Positions 50,473 to 59,088 of a stretch of 64,000 nt of DNA are shown piece after piece. Source of the DNA: a virus. Under the pieces are notes generated by a model that worked only from the letters and a program-made list of their open reading frames with translations, did no database searches and was not told the DNA's origin. Within the stretch, counting starts at the first letter, position 1. Every line of letters starts with the position of its first letter. The DNA lies in IMG/VR virus record IMGVR_UViG_3300037264_003220, positions 1 to 64,000 of that record. One strand, 5' to 3'. Both the position numbers and the translations under genes were made by a program.

Positions 50473-52932
50473 TTAGGCTACTCCTGCTGGTTCAAGTTTT
50501 TGCTGTTGAATCTTTTGAAGCATGGCGTCAGTAGCCTTCAAGTTATCTTCGATTTTTTTAACATGAGACGAATGGCTATTGGAACTAATAGCTTCTTTGG
50601 CTTTCACAAAAGCGTCTTTCGCTTCCACGTATTTACCTTTGTTGAAAAGAATGACTCCGATATCGTTCCAGGCTCCCCACAGTTTCGGGTCAAGCTCCAC
50701 CGTCTTTTGATACAACACAAAAGCTTCGTCATATTTTTTGTTGTGATAAAGATGAATCGCGCGAATAAAATAAGGACGTGGGTCTTTGGGAGTCAGTTCA
50801 CACTGGCGCTCCGCCAAAGCGTAATACCAGTCATGCTTGGCTGTCAAAGAATGCTTCTCTTTCAAATATCCGAAGTGGTAAAGAGGAACCTGCGTTCGCA
50901 CTATGTTTACCTTTCTTGATTTCCCCATCTCAGCCAAGCTATCGTCAATGTCCTCATGAACGAGCCGCGTGTAAAATATGCGCGGGTCATTCACGAACAT
51001 GCGTAGCGTCTCTGACAAAACCCAATTGGCATCCCACCCATTCTCGAATGGATTGGCTTGGTAATTCCGAATCGGAACCAAATAAGCGTCGACGTTCTCT
51101 ACTTGCGCCAATTTCCATACATTTAAAAGATGGTCTTTAGGCACGATTTCGTCTGCATCAAGCCTCAAAATCCATGGTTTTGTACAGGCTCTTATGGCAG
51201 CGTTCCGTGGCTCTGAAAAGCCCTTAGACGGGATATCCCATGGAAACTCGACAACGCGGGCGCCCAGAGACTTGGCAATTTCTATGGTCTTATCCGTGCT
51301 GCCTGTGTCGCACACCACAACCTCATCTACAATAGGCAGGGCGCTTTGAATTGCCTGCGCTATGTTCTTTTCCTCATTCTTAGCCATGATAGATAGACTG
51401 ATTTGGTTATAGCGAGGCAGTTTAGACCGCCAATCCTTAAATTTCGTTATTTCGTCAGCCAAACGCTTTTCTTCTTCTTCGGCTCGTTTAGCTTTCACCT
51501 CTGGGGACTCAACCAAGTTCTCCGGCTTCTCCAAATGGTCAGGAGTGAAATATGTGTCAGCCCAGAGCTTATAGCCTGCGCACATCGCACGCACACAGAA
51601 ATCCCTGTCTTCGCCGCGAACGTTGCTGGGGAGGTTTTGAACGCGGCTGTATCCAACGCCACGGCTGATAGGCTCTCTGCCAATCAAGGTGCAGGCGCCG
51701 AGACCTCCAACAGGATACGTCCCAGGGCGTTTTAACATGGATAGGAACTCAGCATTGATTTCATACCCGCCACGAATCCACACATTGGGGAGTGGCTGCG
51801 CATCTTTATGTCCCCAAGTTGCCCAAAATACTTCGGACACGATAGGGCGCTCCAGACCAACCAAATGCTTAAGCAAGCGCGGGTGTTTCATCACGATATC
51901 CGAATCCACCATGAACACGGCTTCGGATTGGAATCTATCTAAAGAGCCAAGCACGCGATTACGCATGAAAGCCATATTCGCCAGCTTCTGGTCTTCCCAG
52001 GAATGCTCTTTATCGCTGGCGTTCCCAAAATTAATGGTCTCTATTTCAACAAGCTTGTAAACCTTGTCTTTGCTCTCTGCCCACTTCTTCAATATCTCAA
52101 ACGTGCCATCCTGAGAGTCATTGACGATAAAATAGAAGCTCAATTTTTCCTTTGGGTAATCCAGCAAGTCCATCCCAGCCAAAAATTTATCAATGACCCA
52201 TTCACGGTTGCGAACCAATGAAGCCACGACAATGTTGGGCCATTCAATTTCATTTCTGAATGGCTTTAATTGAGCTGGCTTAAATATGCTATGGGCGTGC
52301 TCAAGATTGATGCCAGTCGCTCTCTGCAAGTAAAACTCATATTTACGTTCTTTATCTTTATCGTCAGCCCATCCCCAATGATTCAAAAACAAATCAGAGC
52401 GAGCCATGCCGCGCATTGATTGAGACACGTAAGACGGCACGCACCCGCAATGAATGTTGCCAGCGTACCCAAATGGTTTATCCTGATAACGGAACAAACG
52501 CGTAATCAGAGGACTCCAATAGCCATCTGTGCGATATTCGGTTTCATTCCACATGTCCAATAAGCGAACCGAGTACCAGTCATATTCCGTGGTCTTGATA
52601 AGCTCAGGCAATTCTTTAATAAAGCTGTCACTGAAGGTTTCATCGGCATCCTGACTGATTATCCAATCACCGTCTTTGGCGAAGCTTTTAGTCATCTCCC
52701 ATTGCGTATTGCGTAGTTTGGATTCGTCTATTCCAAACATGGATTGCTCATATTGAGACGTGAAAAATTTGACCTTGGGATACGACCGACACAATGATTC
52801 AGTCTTCCCGCCGTCATCGCTCTTGTCATCTAAAACAAGAATCAGGTCGGCAAACGCTGACGCGTTGTCAAGCATCCGCTTCAAATATCTCTCGCTTTCA
52901 TTTCTTACCAACAGTTGAACTATGACACTCAT
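50473..52932 (-). CDS. Multi-domain GT2 glycosyltransferase with TPR tail
   Basis: An 819-residue protein. Three GT-A folds follow each other: residues 1-210 (LLVRNESERYLKRML, then DWIISQDADETF), about 250-470 (VFMVDSDIVMKHPRLL), and about 500-700 (LSIMAKNEEKNIAQAIQSAL, ILRLDADEIVP). Each retains an acidic D-x-D-like sugar-nucleotide site. The C-terminal about 100 residues are TPR repeats (YFIRAIHLYHNKKYDEAFVL). It likely transfers several sugars to a protein or glycan. It is in the structural operon beside a second GT2 gene and a methyltransferase. Confidence 0.8.
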   Translation of the reverse strand: MSVIVQLLVRNESERYLKRMLDNASAFADLILVLDDKSDDGGKTESLCRSYPKVKFFTSQYEQSMFGIDESKLRNTQWEMTKSFAKDGDWIISQDADETFSDSFIKELPELIKTTEYDWYSVRLLDMWNETEYRTDGYWSPLITRLFRYQDKPFGYAGNIHCGCVPSYVSQSMRGMARSDLFLNHWGWADDKDKERKYEFYLQRATGINLEHAHSIFKPAQLKPFRNEIEWPNIVVASLVRNREWVIDKFLAGMDLLDYPKEKLSFYFIVNDSQDGTFEILKKWAESKDKVYKLVEIETINFGNASDKEHSWEDQKLANMAFMRNRVLGSLDRFQSEAVFMVDSDIVMKHPRLLKHLVGLERPIVSEVFWATWGHKDAQPLPNVWIRGGYEINAEFLSMLKRPGTYPVGGLGACTLIGREPISRGVGYSRVQNLPSNVRGEDRDFCVRAMCAGYKLWADTYFTPDHLEKPENLVESPEVKAKRAEEEEKRLADEITKFKDWRSKLPRYNQISLSIMAKNEEKNIAQAIQSALPIVDEVVVCDTGSTDKTIEIAKSLGARVVEFPWDIPSKGFSEPRNAAIRACTKPWILRLDADEIVPKDHLLNVWKLAQVENVDAYLVPIRNYQANPFENGWDANWVLSETLRMFVNDPRIFYTRLVHEDIDDSLAEMGKSRKVNIVRTQVPLYHFGYLKEKHSLTAKHDWYYALAERQCELTPKDPRPYFIRAIHLYHNKKYDEAFVLYQKTVELDPKLWGAWNDIGVILFNKGKYVEAKDAFVKAKEAISSNSHSSHVKKIEDNLKATDAMLQKIQQQKLEPAGVA

Positions 52933-53642
52933 TTTAAGTCTCCTTTCATTTTTTCGATTTTCAATTCCTCTAATATCACTGACGTGGTTACTGATTTGGC
53001 ATGTTCCAAATCAAAACCAACTGCTCTACCGTCGAGATAAAATTTTTGTTTAGCCAGTCTCTTGGCTTCGTCCGCCCAGCCCCAATGAATAATTTTCACG
53101 TCACGTCGCTCTATGCCATTGTGACTTTGCAAGATGTATTGCGGCAACAATGGAATATGATTAACGCCAGCGGGCAAATTTGCTGGTTCATCTTGATATC
53201 TAAAAAATATCTCTTTGACCGGAGACCACATGCCGTCCACGCGAAAATGTGTTGGCGACCACATGTCTAAAATTCTGAATCTATACCAGTCATAAATTCC
53301 TTTGGTTAGGTCGTCGACGACCTGAGCAAATGATTTATCCATTTCTTCGTCGGCGTCAAGAACGAGAATCCAGTCGCCCTTCTTCGCCACTTCACGAACT
53401 TTCTCCCATTGGACTTCACGCAACTTCGGTTCATTGATAGGGTACATGGACACATCAAACGAGGATTCATGAAAAATAACTTTTGGGTATGATTTAAAGA
53501 GAAACTTTGTCGCGCCTCCGTCGTTGCTTTTATCATCCAGTACCACAAAAGAATCAACAATGTCTCGAACGGATTCCAACACTCGCTCAATATAAGGCGA
53601 ATGGGCTTCGTTCTTCACTATCATAGTGGCTATAATCGACAT
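52929..53642 (-). CDS. GT2 family glycosyltransferase
   Basis: A 237-residue protein with one GT-A domain: MSIIATMIVKNEAHSPYIER at the start, DSFVVLDDKSNDGGATKFLF, and WILVLDADEEMDKSF with the D-x-D site. It resembles the first domain of the neighbouring 819-residue enzyme, so it may be a single-domain paralogue. Both overlap by 4 bp. Acceptor unknown. Confidence 0.8.
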   Translation of the reverse strand: MSIIATMIVKNEAHSPYIERVLESVRDIVDSFVVLDDKSNDGGATKFLFKSYPKVIFHESSFDVSMYPINEPKLREVQWEKVREVAKKGDWILVLDADEEMDKSFAQVVDDLTKGIYDWYRFRILDMWSPTHFRVDGMWSPVKEIFFRYQDEPANLPAGVNHIPLLPQYILQSHNGIERRDVKIIHWGWADEAKRLAKQKFYLDGRAVGFDLEHAKSVTTSVILEELKIEKMKGDLK

Positions 53643-54272
53643 TTATTTCTCCACGGCAAAAGCATAAACCGCTAATTGGTCAACGTGGCAATCAACATCA
53701 TATTCGCGGCTACGCAAAACATCCACTGGCATGACGGGATTGACGCCAAGGTTCTTGGCGAACCTGACAAAGTTATCCAACGAAAAATCATACGGACTTG
53801 GTTCGATGCTGACATCCACAGTCAAATAGAATTTTCCACCAGGTTTTATCACTCTCATACATTCATTAAATGGAATCATGGGGTCGTCGCCAACATGCTC
53901 CAAAACGCTGATACAAAATGCAGCATCAAAACTGCAATCTTGGAACGGCATTTTTCTTATGTCGGCAACGCACGCAGAAAGGTTGGCAATCTCTTTCTCG
54001 TGCACGACCACGGCTGAGTCAATATCCACGTTAATGACTTGCTTGGCTTTTTTGCACAGGTACTTTTGAAGCACGGAATGTCCGGCGCCAGCATCAAGAA
54101 CTTTATGAGTTTCATTCAACCAATTACTTTGAATAATCGCCCAAGGATATTCGACTTGTCTACTCCATGCTAAGCGACCATGATTTAAAATTTCTAAATC
54201 AGATTTAATTTTTATGAAATCTGGGTCACTCAACCACGTTTTCAACATAAATCCATGATTCATTATTTTCAT
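53643..54272 (-). CDS. Class I SAM-dependent methyltransferase
   Basis: A 209-residue protein with motif I VLDAGAGHSVLQKYL, an acidic motif II strand end (VINVDIDS), motif for adenine binding (ACVADIRKMPFQDCSFD) and post-motif (FCISVLEHV, RVIKPGGKFYLTVD). It belongs to the Methyltransf_11-like group that modifies small molecules or sugars. Given its glycosyltransferase neighbours, sugar methylation is likely. The homing endonuclease upstream overlaps by 4 bp. Confidence 0.8.
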   Translation of the reverse strand: MKIMNHGFMLKTWLSDPDFIKIKSDLEILNHGRLAWSRQVEYPWAIIQSNWLNETHKVLDAGAGHSVLQKYLCKKAKQVINVDIDSAVVVHEKEIANLSACVADIRKMPFQDCSFDAAFCISVLEHVGDDPMIPFNECMRVIKPGGKFYLTVDVSIEPSPYDFSLDNFVRFAKNLGVNPVMPVDVLRSREYDVDCHVDQLAVYAFAVEK

Positions 54273-55024
54273 TTGCTTAACCTTTTAATGAGACAATCAC
54301 GAAAATTTGACTTATTTAGCTCGTGTTCCCAAATAACCTTACAATTAAACCCATATCGTTTAAATGCTGCCACTCTTTGTTGACGATTATTTTTTATCCC
54401 GCCAACTCCGCCATTGGGATAACATTTTTGACAACCATGCCAATAACAACCAAAAAGCTCAACGACTTCTTTCTTCCCATTTACATTGACGAAATCTGGA
54501 TTCATCCATCCAACGGTAAAGCTACCATCGCCGACATATTTATATGGCAAATTGGCGTCGTCAATAATTTTTTGCAATTCTAGTTCCGTCTTATTCGGCT
54601 TCATAGAAAACTTGCCATCATTCATCATTTGCGCCGCCACTTCTCTATGAAGCTTCATCATGGTTTTACTTTTATGAAACTTTTTCATTTTCAAAAGTTC
54701 TTCTTTTGTATGCTTGCGACCAAAGGTCGGACTTTTACTGCCAGACAAGCCATACATAGGGTTATTTTTTCCAATTTTCAATTCAGAGATTCTTTTCAAT
54801 CGAGAATCTGTTTCTTTAGTAAGACCATAATTCCACAATTTTTTCCCATAAGACGGATTATCTTTCCCGAACATCACATGCTTATTTTTTCTCATGCGTT
54901 CTTTCGTTGCTTCACTGTGCTTCTTCCCATAAAAAGAATTATCAGCGCCCATCCTTGAAACAGAAATACGCTTCATGCCAGGATGTAAATCCTTTGTAAT
55001 TCCTTTATTCCAAGCTATTCGCAT
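54269..55024 (-). CDS. Vsr-fold homing endonuclease with NUMOD3 repeats
   Basis: A 251-residue protein. NUMOD3-like repeats at the N-terminus (FYGKKHSEATKERMRKN, FGRKHTKEELLKMKKF) lead to the Vsr-like nuclease NPDFVNVNGKKEVVELFGCY with WHGCQKCYPN and KVIWEHEL. The nuclease half is very close to that of 41124-42032, suggesting a recent common origin. It ends in an ATGA overlap with the methyltransferase start. The Shine-Dalgarno at its own start is poor. Confidence 0.85.
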   Translation of the reverse strand: MRIAWNKGITKDLHPGMKRISVSRMGADNSFYGKKHSEATKERMRKNKHVMFGKDNPSYGKKLWNYGLTKETDSRLKRISELKIGKNNPMYGLSGSKSPTFGRKHTKEELLKMKKFHKSKTMMKLHREVAAQMMNDGKFSMKPNKTELELQKIIDDANLPYKYVGDGSFTVGWMNPDFVNVNGKKEVVELFGCYWHGCQKCYPNGGVGGIKNNRQQRVAAFKRYGFNCKVIWEHELNKSNFRDCLIKRLSK

Positions 55025-55027
55025 TAT

Positions 55028-55912
55028 TTATTCTATGACGTTAAGCTCGTGCGCCCAGAATGCGCCTTCTTTCCCGTCATTCCACTTTATCGCGAAAGAG
55101 CCATCCTTGTTTTTCTTCTGAACTGTCCCAATGGCGTTTCCTTTGGCAACTTTAGCAAGACGAGTCACGGGCTTATATCCTTCTTCTTTTGGAACGGAGA
55201 ATGAGGCTTTCTTTTCCATCTGCGGAACACTGAGAACGCTCAAAACGGCGCTCGCGATACGCAAAGACGTTTCCCGCTTCTTATTTGTTTCAATGAATTC
55301 ATCCAAAGATGTTTTGTCTGAAACAGCGCCAAACTTTTTGAAAGAACAAAATTCTTTCGCATTGGCTTTGAGATAAAACGGACACGGCTCGTCTCCGCTT
55401 GTTCCCCTGCACGCTTTCACTTCAATCTTACTGGTGTCGATAGGACAGGTAACGCATTCAGCTTTCAACTCAGCAAACACTTCAATCCCTGGTCTGGCTT
55501 TCTGGGCATTCTCAATTTGCACAAGAGAGAATCCGGCTTCCCAATCCAAGTCAAGAATCTTCGCTTTGCGATTACCATATTTCTTGGCAATGTATGCCAA
55601 AACTTCCTTACCAATAACATTCGCGTCCCATTTGGTATTATTGGCATCTTTCAAATCCCACTGCGCAGCTACAAACAACGAATCGTCCTGCGACGAATAA
55701 TGAGACCATTGTTCAGTCACCTTCCCAGCATCGACCGCCATGTATTCCTGCGGCTCATTCTGAGGTCTGGCTTCCCATATGGTTTTTGCCGTATTCCACT
55801 TCCATGTTTTACCAGCCCCAGCATCGGTCATCGGTTTTGGAACGGCTGGCTTATCTGCCACCCTTGTGTGTCTTTGCTCCTTTATTTGTTGGAGCCTATC
55901 TTTAATATTCAT
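55028..55912 (-). CDS. Hypothetical virion-block protein with KOW-like end
   Basis: A 294-residue protein. The middle has Cys pairs (ECVTCPIDTSKIEVKACRG and CPFYLKANAKEFCSF) that may bind metal. The C-terminus, GTVQKKNKDGSFAIKWNDGK followed by EGAFWAHELNVIE, fits a small KOW/SH3-like barrel also seen at 59060-59467. The N-terminus is Pro/Lys-rich. Located among structural genes; function unknown. Confidence 0.65.
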   Translation of the reverse strand: MNIKDRLQQIKEQRHTRVADKPAVPKPMTDAGAGKTWKWNTAKTIWEARPQNEPQEYMAVDAGKVTEQWSHYSSQDDSLFVAAQWDLKDANNTKWDANVIGKEVLAYIAKKYGNRKAKILDLDWEAGFSLVQIENAQKARPGIEVFAELKAECVTCPIDTSKIEVKACRGTSGDEPCPFYLKANAKEFCSFKKFGAVSDKTSLDEFIETNKKRETSLRIASAVLSVLSVPQMEKKASFSVPKEEGYKPVTRLAKVAKGNAIGTVQKKNKDGSFAIKWNDGKEGAFWAHELNVIE

Positions 55913-55953
55913 TGTGTGTTCCTCCTCCTCGATTTAAAACTACGATACGACGA

Positions 55954-57936
55954 TTACTTTGGTTTTTTAACGCAAAGCGACCGCCGATTCATGTAATCTT
56001 CAACTTCGAACATTTCATCAGTCATTGGGTCTTTCACTGTCGGTTCTCTGAAAAAAACCATTACCTGCCATCTATTGAGCGGCTGCACAAATATTGCCAT
56101 GGCTTTATAAAACGGGACGCATTTTGAGCCGTCGTCATTTAATAAATGCCCATTCAAATCAGGCTGGCTCTCAGAAGGAACCCCATCGGGTAAGACGGGA
56201 CGGCTGGTAGATTTTTGTTCAGGGGCTTTCTTTTGCGGCGCCTTTTCTTCTGATTGCTCTTGAGAATATTCGCTTTGCGGAGTCGAGATTTTGGTTTGTT
56301 TAAATCTTTCATTGGCTACTCCTGTAATCACCCCAGAAGCGTCGTCAATCATCTCTTGCGCGTTCTCATAAATGGCAGTCAGTGACGTTCTGAAATCAAT
56401 CAAATTATCCGCTATTTCTTCAGGGTCGACTATTTGCAAACTGCCGTCGGACGTGTCATTGTCGACAGCCCAAAACAAACGCCCATCAGCTGAATCTATG
56501 TGACCAACGGCTCGATACAATCCTAAGCCAGGCTTATACTCATCCCAATCTATAACGATTTCATTGGGGCTAAAAAATCCAGACGCCTCGCGAATGCCGT
56601 AATCCATCCTGGTCATCAACCCTTTGCTTTCAAGAGCGCTTTCTTCGTAATAACGCCAATCCAAATCTTTCAAAACTTCATCATCGGTTTTGCGACGCAC
56701 GAATTCGATTTCATTGGGATGAACTTCAAAAATGGTTTGACCATTTATCGGAGTCTCCCATCGAACCACGATATCAACATCCGCTTCATGGTGCATTTTA
56801 GAAATCGCAATGACCTCGCCCTGAGTCTTCGTGTTGATATCTTTGACGATATCGCCAACGCTTAAGGTCAAGGTCTTGTCTATTTCAGAGCCAAGCTTCA
56901 TCAAAGAATAATTCCCGTATCCATCCTGAACAAAGGTTCCTTTGCGCAGGAAGCTAAACAAGGAATCCATGGGGTATTTTTGATGAGACTGGCGCAGTAG
57001 CTCGGCTAAATAAGGGGTGATACGCTGGATAAAGATGGGCTGCTGGAGCGGAGAGACTTCGCCATGACTCAAGGTCACGGCTTTGATGGCTGCCAATTCT
57101 TTCTTGTCTCTCACGAGCGGCAGAATATTGTCGATTGAAAATGAAACGCTATTTGCCGTAATCTTGAACTCGCGCCGAAGCCACGGATTATAAACGGCTC
57201 GCACGAACATAGGAGACACGGAAGCGACAGGCGTATAGAAATTCACATCACTCCCAGCGTCACCTGGTACGTCTTCAACAAGATTCTTGGGCACGCGCAT
57301 AACTGCAATTTGGTAGCCCTTATGATTCGAGGCAATACTGAGAGAATCCGATAGTGTTTCATCGGCTTTTAACCCTGTCATGGTCGGGTCTGTGAATCTG
57401 TCCACGGCGGCGTAGAGCGTCAAAAAAGATTGAGCTGACGACTTATAAGAAATCCCCAAATACTGCTCCACCAAAGACCAGGCAGCGTCAATCTTGCCCT
57501 GGTCAATCAATTTTTTGAATTGAGCAATATCTTCCTCGTCAGCCTGCTGTAAAAACTTGGCTGTTTCCATGACTCCCATCCATCCAGGATAAAACACGGA
57601 ACGGCGCCGTAGCCGAGATTGAACAGTTCCTTCCGGCTTGCTTACGGATACGATACAGGCTGGGTCTATGATTTTCTTGGCATAGATTCCCAGAGGTTCA
57701 ATGATTGTCACAGCGTCTTTAGGAACATCCAACTCGACTACGGCAGGCTTTCCGAGCATGGCGTCTGGGAAAGCCAGTTTAAAATCATCACTGACGTTTG
57801 ATTGAATCAACGCAAATGAAAGAGCTTCGTCAAACGAATCTGTTAAAAAGGCGGGCTGCTTGTTTGACCAATCCCAAATTCCAATTTTCGCCACTTTGCT
57901 GGCTATAATGTCCGTCGTTCCGTAAAAGAGTTTCAT
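55954..57936 (-). CDS. Large virion-block protein with ART-like N-terminus
   Basis: A 660-residue protein. Residues 1-110 resemble the ADP-ribosyltransferase fold: LFYGTTDIIASKV, AFLTDSFDEALSFALIQ, KPAVVELDVPKDAV, as in Y-H-G-T...L-T-D...V-x-L-x-V. The usual His is Tyr here, so activity is doubtful. The middle (about 110-470) is a large mixed region with KOW-like SVGDIVKDINTKTQGEVIAI, then a Lys/Gln-rich linker and a C-terminal domain (KAMAIFVQPLNRWQVMVFFR). Co-transcribed with a minor-head-like gene. Perhaps an injected or capsid-internal protein. Confidence 0.55.
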   Translation of the reverse strand: MKLFYGTTDIIASKVAKIGIWDWSNKQPAFLTDSFDEALSFALIQSNVSDDFKLAFPDAMLGKPAVVELDVPKDAVTIIEPLGIYAKKIIDPACIVSVSKPEGTVQSRLRRRSVFYPGWMGVMETAKFLQQADEEDIAQFKKLIDQGKIDAAWSLVEQYLGISYKSSAQSFLTLYAAVDRFTDPTMTGLKADETLSDSLSIASNHKGYQIAVMRVPKNLVEDVPGDAGSDVNFYTPVASVSPMFVRAVYNPWLRREFKITANSVSFSIDNILPLVRDKKELAAIKAVTLSHGEVSPLQQPIFIQRITPYLAELLRQSHQKYPMDSLFSFLRKGTFVQDGYGNYSLMKLGSEIDKTLTLSVGDIVKDINTKTQGEVIAISKMHHEADVDIVVRWETPINGQTIFEVHPNEIEFVRRKTDDEVLKDLDWRYYEESALESKGLMTRMDYGIREASGFFSPNEIVIDWDEYKPGLGLYRAVGHIDSADGRLFWAVDNDTSDGSLQIVDPEEIADNLIDFRTSLTAIYENAQEMIDDASGVITGVANERFKQTKISTPQSEYSQEQSEEKAPQKKAPEQKSTSRPVLPDGVPSESQPDLNGHLLNDDGSKCVPFYKAMAIFVQPLNRWQVMVFFREPTVKDPMTDEMFEVEDYMNRRSLCVKKPK

Positions 57937-58376
57937 ATGTTCGTCTCCCCCTGAAGTCCAAAACTATCAACACGAATGGGCCTTAATTCAGCATTGTCGC
58001 GGCAATAAATGATGAGAGAACAACTTTTGTCGCCAGGATGTGAGCGCTCAAATAGAGGGGCGTCGTGCATCAGACCACTCAAAAACTGCGTCAAGTCCCA
58101 ACGCTGCCCATGCAAAGCCACGCACACGTCATGGGTCGACGCGCCGCTGTCCCATTGCACGGTGTCATATCCGCGTGATTGAAGGCTTTGCAAAATCGGG
58201 CGCGACATGTCCTTGCGGTGATTGCCTGGCCCAGGCCCAGTTTGCACAGTAGGAGATTTTGGGGTCTTCTTGGGCGCGGGTGTTTGAGTTGGCGACAGCT
58301 TGCGCTTAAGCCAATTCCAAGCGTCTCCGATTCCGAGAGCTTTTCTGGTGATATTTGAGACCGTTGTCCAGCTCAT
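57933..58376 (-). CDS. Minor head protein-like, C-terminal domain
   Basis: A 147-residue protein. The second half reads HDVCVALHGQRWDLTQFLSG, then HDAPLFERSHPGDKSCSLII, recalling the C-terminal region of Mu F / SPP1 gp7-like minor head proteins (C...L-G..W ... P...HP.C.C). The N-terminal half is a basic/Pro-rich linker. It would be a short form without the main gpF domain. Overlaps the next gene by 4 bp. Confidence 0.5.
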   Translation of the reverse strand: MSWTTVSNITRKALGIGDAWNWLKRKLSPTQTPAPKKTPKSPTVQTGPGPGNHRKDMSRPILQSLQSRGYDTVQWDSGASTHDVCVALHGQRWDLTQFLSGLMHDAPLFERSHPGDKSCSLIIYCRDNAELRPIRVDSFGLQGETNI

Positions 58377-58421
58377 TTTTATCGTCCCTCAAAAACAATC
58401 TTATAAATCAATACGTTTTTC

Positions 58422-58452
58422 ATTTATGATTCACGCAACTCAATCGTATTCT
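58422..58452 (+). promoter_or_regulatory. Conserved phage promoter element (copy C)
   Basis: Plus-strand ATTTATG, 11 nt, TCAATCGTATTCT, 20 bp before the ATG of the membrane-protein gene. It matches copies A and B in both boxes and spacing, though here it fires against the surrounding late transcript. It lies in the 97-bp gap between divergent genes. Confidence 0.75.
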
Positions 58453-58472
58453 TTAAGTAGGAGGGTACAAAT

Positions 58473-58943
58473 ATGAAACCGAACAAAGTCTGGTTCCCGC
58501 AATTGGGAAAATATGTCGAAGTCAGCTACAAGCCTTTCAAATGTCAAGCATGGGAAAGCCTGCAAAACACTCATAAAAGCAGTTACTGGTCTAACTTCAA
58601 CGTCTTCGAGTTTCTGTTTCGACTTGTCGTTTTCTTGTTCGTATTCCTGCCACTCAGTTACTTCTGTCTCGCCGTTTATTTCGGCATGTTTGGTGCAAAA
58701 TGGGGCTTCATTATCATTGGCGTCGCCTACTGTCTTATCATTGCGTGCATCTTGAGCAACACCAAGCCAACGCAATTCATTCCCACTGTTGGGATGATTA
58801 TTCAAGGTACTGCTTTGTTGCCATTCCTATTCATTGGCGGATTCATCCTGGGGCAAGCCCCTTTCGGAAGTTCCACCATTGCGGGCATCGGCGCAAGCCT
58901 TGTGTCAGCATCCCCTCCAGGGAGTAAAAGCCATGACAATTAA
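58473..58943 (+). CDS. Multi-pass membrane protein on its own promoter
   Basis: A 156-residue protein with a soluble N-terminus (about 1-42), then hydrophobic helices near residues 45-70, 72-100 and 110-135. GGAGGG lies 7 nt before the ATG, and promoter copy C lies directly upstream. It is the only plus-strand gene with its neighbour in this 50-kb leftward block. Membrane proteins placed like this often alter the host envelope (for example superinfection exclusion), but no family was recognised. Confidence 0.75.
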   Translation: MKPNKVWFPQLGKYVEVSYKPFKCQAWESLQNTHKSSYWSNFNVFEFLFRLVVFLFVFLPLSYFCLAVYFGMFGAKWGFIIIGVAYCLIIACILSNTKPTQFIPTVGMIIQGTALLPFLFIGGFILGQAPFGSSTIAGIGASLVSASPPGSKSHDN

Positions 58944-59088
58944 TCTTCTCAAAAACTTCATCCGTTACAAATTGGGGCTGTCCAAAACGTCCTTCAAGGG
59001 TCGCCGTCCCTGGCTCATCCTGTTTTGGACATGCCTCTGGCTCGACCTATCTCGATTCTTTACCCGCCATCCCTCGGAGGCTGAGTAA
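58933..59088 (+). CDS. Small membrane-associated protein, 51 aa
   Basis: A short ORF with a basic N-terminus (MTINLLKNFIRYKLGLSKTS) and one hydrophobic segment (PWLILFWTCLWLDLSRFF). GGAG lies 8 nt before the ATG. It overlaps the membrane-protein gene by 11 bp and the convergent minus-strand gene by 29 bp. Could be a partner of the upstream membrane protein. Function unknown. Confidence 0.6.
   Translation: MTINLLKNFIRYKLGLSKTSFKGRRPWLILFWTCLWLDLSRFFTRHPSEAE

Noticed and set aside
58380-58421. Possible leftward copy of the promoter upstream of the 58376 gene (ACGTATTGATTTAT)
   Set aside because: Only the CGTATT core matches; the upstream box does not.
58440-58805. Minus-strand frame opposite the membrane-protein gene
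   Set aside because: The plus-strand gene has a strong ribosome-binding site, promoter element and clear hydrophobic helices; the minus frame is its charged complement.
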